From assembly GCF_025061645.1 (NCBI RefSeq), contig NZ_JANYMP010000015.1, positions 62,001 to 126,000 on the forward strand: a stretch of DNA of 64,000 nucleotides, written 5' to 3'. Below, one piece after another: positions 60,802-64,000 of the stretch; within the stretch, counting starts at the first letter, position 1, and each line of letters opens with the position of its first letter. The position numbers and the translations under genes are program-made. The DNA comes from Umezawaea endophytica. Lineage in GTDB: Bacteria > Actinomycetota > Actinomycetes > Mycobacteriales > Pseudonocardiaceae. The notes below the pieces were generated by a model. The model saw nothing but the letters and a program-made list of their open reading frames with translations. It did no database searches and was not told the DNA's origin.

Positions 60802-61836
60802 ATGCCCATCGCAACCCCCGAGGTCTACGCCGAGATGATCAGTCGCGCGAAGGCGAACGAATTCGCCTTCCCCGCGATCAACGTCACCTCGTCCGAGACC
60901 CTCAACGCGGCACTCCGCGGATTCGCCGAGGCCGAGAGCGACGGCATCATCCAGGTCTCGACCGGTGGTGCGGAGTTCGCGTCCGGCACCAAGGTCAAGG
61001 ACATGGTCACCGGCGCTGTCGCACTGGCCGAGTTCGCTCACGTGGTCGCGGCGAAGTACCCCGTCAACATCGCGCTGCACACCGACCACTGCCCCAAGGA
61101 CAAGCTGGACGGCTACGTCCGCCCCTTGATCGGCATCAGCCAGGAGCGCGTCGCCCGCGGCGAGAACCCGCTGTTCCAGTCCCACATGTGGGACGGGTCC
61201 GCGGTGCCGCTCGACGAGAACCTCCAGATCGCGGCCGACCTGCTCCAGGAAGCCGTCAAGGCGAAGATCATCCTGGAGATCGAGGTCGGTGTCGTCGGCG
61301 GCGAGGAGGACGGCGTCGACAACGAGATCAACGACAAGCTCTACACGACCACCGAGGACTTCCTGAAGACGGTGGACGCGCTCGGAGCGGGCGACCGCGG
61401 GCACTACCTGCTGGCCGCGACCTTCGGCAACGTGCACGGCGTCTACAAGCCGGGCAACGTGAAGCTCCGCCCCGAGGTCCTCAAGCAGGGCCAGGACGCC
61501 GTCGCGGAGAAGCTCGGCCTCGCCGCGGGCTCCAAGCCCTTCGACCTCGTGTTCCACGGCGGCTCCGGCTCGCTGCTGGAGGAGATCCACGAGTCGCTCT
61601 CGTACGGCGTCGTGAAGATGAACATCGACACGGACACGCAGTACGCCTTCACCCGCCCGATCGTGCAGCACATGTTCACCAACTACGAGGGTGTGCTGAA
61701 GATCGACGGCGAGGTCGGCAACAAGAAGGTCTACGACCCGCGCAGCTACCTCAAGGCGGCTGAGCAGGGCATGGGCGCCCGCATCGCGCAGGCGTGCGAA
61801 CACCTGAAGTCGTCCGGCCGCATGATCGCCGGCTGA
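60802..61836 (+). CDS. fba: Class II fructose-bisphosphate aldolase
   Basis: The 344-residue enzyme cleaves fructose 1,6-bisphosphate to two triose phosphates in glycolysis and gluconeogenesis. It has the class IIa zinc site in ALHTDHCPKDKL, the active-site loop EIEVGVVGGEEDG, FGNVHGVYKPG and VFHGGSGSLLEEI. Length is normal. TGAGGAGGA precedes the ATG. A TAGGAT box at 60758-60763 is a candidate -10 element, and a strong terminator follows. Confidence 0.96.
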   Translation: MPIATPEVYAEMISRAKANEFAFPAINVTSSETLNAALRGFAEAESDGIIQVSTGGAEFASGTKVKDMVTGAVALAEFAHVVAAKYPVNIALHTDHCPKDKLDGYVRPLIGISQERVARGENPLFQSHMWDGSAVPLDENLQIAADLLQEAVKAKIILEIEVGVVGGEEDGVDNEINDKLYTTTEDFLKTVDALGAGDRGHYLLAATFGNVHGVYKPGNVKLRPEVLKQGQDAVAEKLGLAAGSKPFDLVFHGGSGSLLEEIHESLSYGVVKMNIDTDTQYAFTRPIVQHMFTNYEGVLKIDGEVGNKKVYDPRSYLKAAEQGMGARIAQACEHLKSSGRMIAG

Positions 61837-61852
61837 TTTCTCGTCACGGTCA

Positions 61853-61885
61853 ACGCCCTCGGAGCCTTGGCTCCGGGGGCGTTTT
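61853..61885 (+). terminator. Terminator after fba
   Basis: ACGCCCTCGGAGCC (61853-61866) pairs with GGCTCCGGGGGCGT (61869-61882) with one mismatch, followed by TTT. It starts 17 bases after the fba stop. Confidence 0.8.
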
Positions 61886-62004
61886 CGTTGTCATTTGATG
61901 GACAGAAGATTCGCTTTCCCCCGGTGTCGTAACAGCCTTCGACACCCTCTCGATTAGGTCATCGAATCCGATTTCGGTGGACCGTCGGTGGGAAGGGGGT
62001 CGAA

Positions 62005-62568
62005 ATGATGTCGTCGCCTGACAGGCCGATCATCTTCCAGCAAACGACCGTGTCCAGTGACCCGAGTTGGATGGAAGACGCCTTCAGGTTCTTCTTCTCC
62101 TACGTCGTCCTGGCTCCCGTGGCCGTCATCATCGCGGGGAAGCTGGCGGCGCAGGGCCTGCGGCTCTCCGGACAGAACGGCCAGCTCTTCCAGGTCAAGA
62201 TCCCCGCCGTCGTCACCATCCGCGCCTCCAACCAGGAGGTCACCTTCGGATTCACGTTCTACCTGATCTGCCTGCTGGTCGCGGGTCTCGGCGCGGGGCG
62301 GACGATCCACCAGCTCTTCGTCGAGCGGTTCGGCGTGGACCCCGGCCAATTCACCTCCCTCTGCGTTTTCAGCTCACTGATGGCGATCACGTCGTCGGCC
62401 TTGATGCTCGCGGTCATCCGCTTGTCCAACCGCGTCCGGAGCAGATCCGAACGGGCTCTCAAGGAGAAGTACCGGAAGGTGCTCGAGGAATTGAAGCGGC
62501 GAGGACCGCTCGACCACCCGGCAGTTGGCCCGGCAGTGCCGAAAGACGGTAAGGGTGAGGGGAAATGA
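62005..62568 (+). CDS. Hypothetical membrane protein, partner of MinD-like gene
   Basis: The 187-residue protein has three predicted membrane helices (about residues 31-50, 77-98 and 116-140) and a basic cytoplasmic C-terminal tail with a helix (RSERALKEKYRKVLEELKRR). I do not recognise a family. GGAAGGGGG precedes the ATG at 62005; ATG at 62008 is possible. Its stop overlaps the start of the MinD-like ATPase gene (ATGA), so the two are co-translated and probably work together. Confidence 0.72.
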   Translation: MMSSPDRPIIFQQTTVSSDPSWMEDAFRFFFSYVVLAPVAVIIAGKLAAQGLRLSGQNGQLFQVKIPAVVTIRASNQEVTFGFTFYLICLLVAGLGAGRTIHQLFVERFGVDPGQFTSLCVFSSLMAITSSALMLAVIRLSNRVRSRSERALKEKYRKVLEELKRRGPLDHPAVGPAVPKDGKGEGK

Positions 62569-63713
62569 ACGACCGCGACACAGCCTCCCGATCGCTCAGA
62601 GCCGACAGCGCCCGCGGCCGCATCATCGCGATCATGTCCGGCAAGGGCGGGTCCGGGAAGACGATGGTGGCCGCGACGATGGCCTCCGTGCTGGCCCGGT
62701 CCGCCAAGTCCGGTGAGTTCGACAAGGTCGTGCTCGTCGACGGCGACCTCGGCACGGGCGGGCTCTCGTACTTCCTGGCCCTCAACTACGTGCGGAACAT
62801 CCGGAACGGGCTCACCGACCTCCTGCTCGGCGACGCCGTGGTCAACGCCCCGAAGGTCGGCGCGGTCGAGCTGAAGGACCGCTACCTCCAGCGCGTGAAG
62901 TTCCCCGCCCGCTCGATCGACGCGTTCTTTCTCCCGGTAGGGGACTTCCGCCGGTTGACCCACCGGGCGGGGGAGCAGTTCGCCTCCGACCGGTACAACC
63001 CCGGTGTCGCGTTGCAGAACGCGCTCGCCAGGGTGGTGGACGTGGCGGCCGGTCCGCAGTCGATCGTCATCGTCGACTGCCGCGGCGGCATCGACGACGA
63101 GACGCTCGCGATCGGTCGGGTGGCGGACGACATCATCCTGGTGTCCGAGCCCGACACGACGTCGTTCCAGGCCACCCGTCACCTCGCGGAGGTGCTGGGG
63201 GAGCGGAACCTCGGGCACAAGATCGCCGGGTTCGTGCTGAACAAGGTCTTCGAGGATCCGACGGTGGCGCGGCGGGAGGGCACCAGCGCGTTCGGGGCGC
63301 AGTCGTTGACGCCGGTGCCGTTCGACCCGGTGGCGACCCGCGCGTTCCTGGTGGGCGAACTGCCGCCGGAGAACTCGGTGTTCACCACCCACGTCGTCGA
63401 CGCGCTGGCCAGCCTCTACCCGAAGGAGACGGCGGCGCCGCCGAGCCAGAGGCTGTTCCGGCCACAGCAGTACTCGGCGCTCGTCCTCGCGTCACCCGCC
63501 TCGGCCCGCGGGGGCTACGTGCTCTCGTTGCTCGTGCTGCTGCTCGGCACGGTGCTGCTGACGCGCGCGCTGACCGGGACCTCGGGCGCGCTCACGACGA
63601 ACTTCTTCCTGCCCGCCCTCATGGCCGTGGGAGCGCTGGCGGGGATCGAGTCGTTCCGCAGGATCGTCGGTCGAGCGGTCGAGCGCTACCTGAGGCTGGT
63701 GTTCCGCGACTAA
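62565..63713 (+). CDS. MinD/ParA-like ATPase with C-terminal membrane helices
   Basis: The 382-residue protein has a deviant Walker A loop IMSGKGGSGKT with signature Lys27, Walker A' VLVDGDLGTGG, and IVIVDCRGGIDDETL, the pattern of MinD/ParA/CpsD-type ATPases. After residue 310 come two membrane helices (about 318-335 and 345-362) and a basic tail. ParA-like ATPases normally lack membrane helices. Coupled translation with a small membrane protein suggests a membrane-bound switch. ATG at 62565. The role is unknown; it is not chromosomal parA by context. Confidence 0.78.
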   Translation: MNDRDTASRSLRADSARGRIIAIMSGKGGSGKTMVAATMASVLARSAKSGEFDKVVLVDGDLGTGGLSYFLALNYVRNIRNGLTDLLLGDAVVNAPKVGAVELKDRYLQRVKFPARSIDAFFLPVGDFRRLTHRAGEQFASDRYNPGVALQNALARVVDVAAGPQSIVIVDCRGGIDDETLAIGRVADDIILVSEPDTTSFQATRHLAEVLGERNLGHKIAGFVLNKVFEDPTVARREGTSAFGAQSLTPVPFDPVATRAFLVGELPPENSVFTTHVVDALASLYPKETAAPPSQRLFRPQQYSALVLASPASARGGYVLSLLVLLLGTVLLTRALTGTSGALTTNFFLPALMAVGALAGIESFRRIVGRAVERYLRLVFRD

Positions 63714-64000
63714 ACCGCCGCGGCCACCCGCCGTCGCATCCAGTAGTCCACCCCGACCCACCCGGCGGCCAGCAAGCCGAACGTCGCCACCGCCGACGGG
63801 TACAGGATCGGGGGTGCCTGCACCCACTGCTGCTGTGCCCAGATCCCGCCGTACCCGATCCCCGTGACGGCCGCCGACCCCAGCAGGGCCACCGACAAAG
63901 CCGGGAGTGAAGCCAGGTGTGCGACGTCCACGCAAAGACCCACGAGCACCAGGAACAGCGGTACCGCCGACGTCGGGAAGTCCACGCCCATCAGGATCGG
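63710..64000 (-). CDS. Hypothetical membrane protein (possibly partial)
   Basis: The visible part has three or four hydrophobic segments (VPLFLVLVGLCVDVAHLA, VALLGSAAVTGIGYGGIW, VATFGLLAAGWVGVDYW) and ends RRRVAAAV. An in-frame ATG at 63991 would give 93 residues, but the frame is open to the window edge, so the gene may start outside. It is convergent with the MinD-like gene and overlaps it by four bases. I do not recognise it. Confidence 0.55.
   Translation of the reverse strand, partial: PILMGVDFPTSAVPLFLVLVGLCVDVAHLASLPALSVALLGSAAVTGIGYGGIWAQQQWVQAPPILYPSAVATFGLLAAGWVGVDYWMRRRVAAAV

Overview
The window is chromosomal DNA from a high-GC actinomycete, most likely of the Pseudonocardiales (Saccharothrix, Lentzea or Actinosynnema type). 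Supporting signs are strong third-codon GC bias, many GTG starts, several apparently leaderless genes with a TANNNT box just upstream, a dnaK-grpE-dnaJ-hspR operon with HAIR operators, a Scr1-type HTH gene next to a DUF397 gene, F420-type oxidoreductases and an EtfD-like membrane Fe-S oxidoreductase. The genus is an inference.

Layout. 1-7.6 kb: FadE5-like acyl-CoA dehydrogenase (partial), sodium:solute symporter, methyltransferase, DUF6886 protein, TetX-like flavin monooxygenase with divergent TetR, and a DUF4232 lipoprotein. 7.7-10.7 kb: a low-GC, tRNA-bounded island. It lies downstream of an intact tRNA-Gly(CCC), its far end carries a duplicated tRNA 3' half, and it encodes a TIR-domain protein and a DUF4145 protein; this is the best candidate for an undescribed (defence) system here. 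10.7-20.1 kb: dcd, cation efflux, holin-like protein, EtfD-like oxidoreductase with divergent TetR, a DUF4097-like lipoprotein and a membrane HTH/solute-binding/VWA fusion. 20.1-33.3 kb: the HspR regulon (dnaK-grpE-dnaJ-hspR and clpB), a MerR/oxidoreductase pair, a flavohaemoglobin-like protein, and a MarR/MFS efflux pair whose 3' end carries a phased set of DnaA-box-like sequences. 33.3-34.1 kb: a gene-free stretch with two large hairpins and a decamer tandem repeat. 34.1-42.4 kb: SDR, pyrE, DUF2784, TrmH-type methyltransferase, GH76, then a three-gene cluster of stand-alone E2-like acyltransferase, P450 and thioester-reductase-like SDR. 42.4-52.6 kb: LacI-controlled sugar kinase pair, two DedA proteins, HTH/DUF397 pair, TetR/MFS pair, GlcD-type oxidase, and a decayed patch with a frameshifted secreted protein and a duplicated gene fragment. 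52.6-64 kb: nagA plus ROK kinase with a DasR-type dre site and a DeoR regulator, two SigE-type sigma factors (one with anti-sigma and a repeat protein), SDR, aldo/keto reductase, LLM oxidoreductase, fba, and a MinD-like ATPase with a membrane partner.

Connections. A motif close to TTACTnnCnGGTAA lies 43-55 bases upstream of three genes (the acyl-CoA dehydrogenase, the EtfD-like oxidoreductase and an SDR), suggesting one fatty-acid oxidation regulon. HspR probably controls both chaperone loci through the HAIR sites seen upstream of dnaK and clpB. All functional calls are from reading the translated sequence and motif recognition; no database search was possible.
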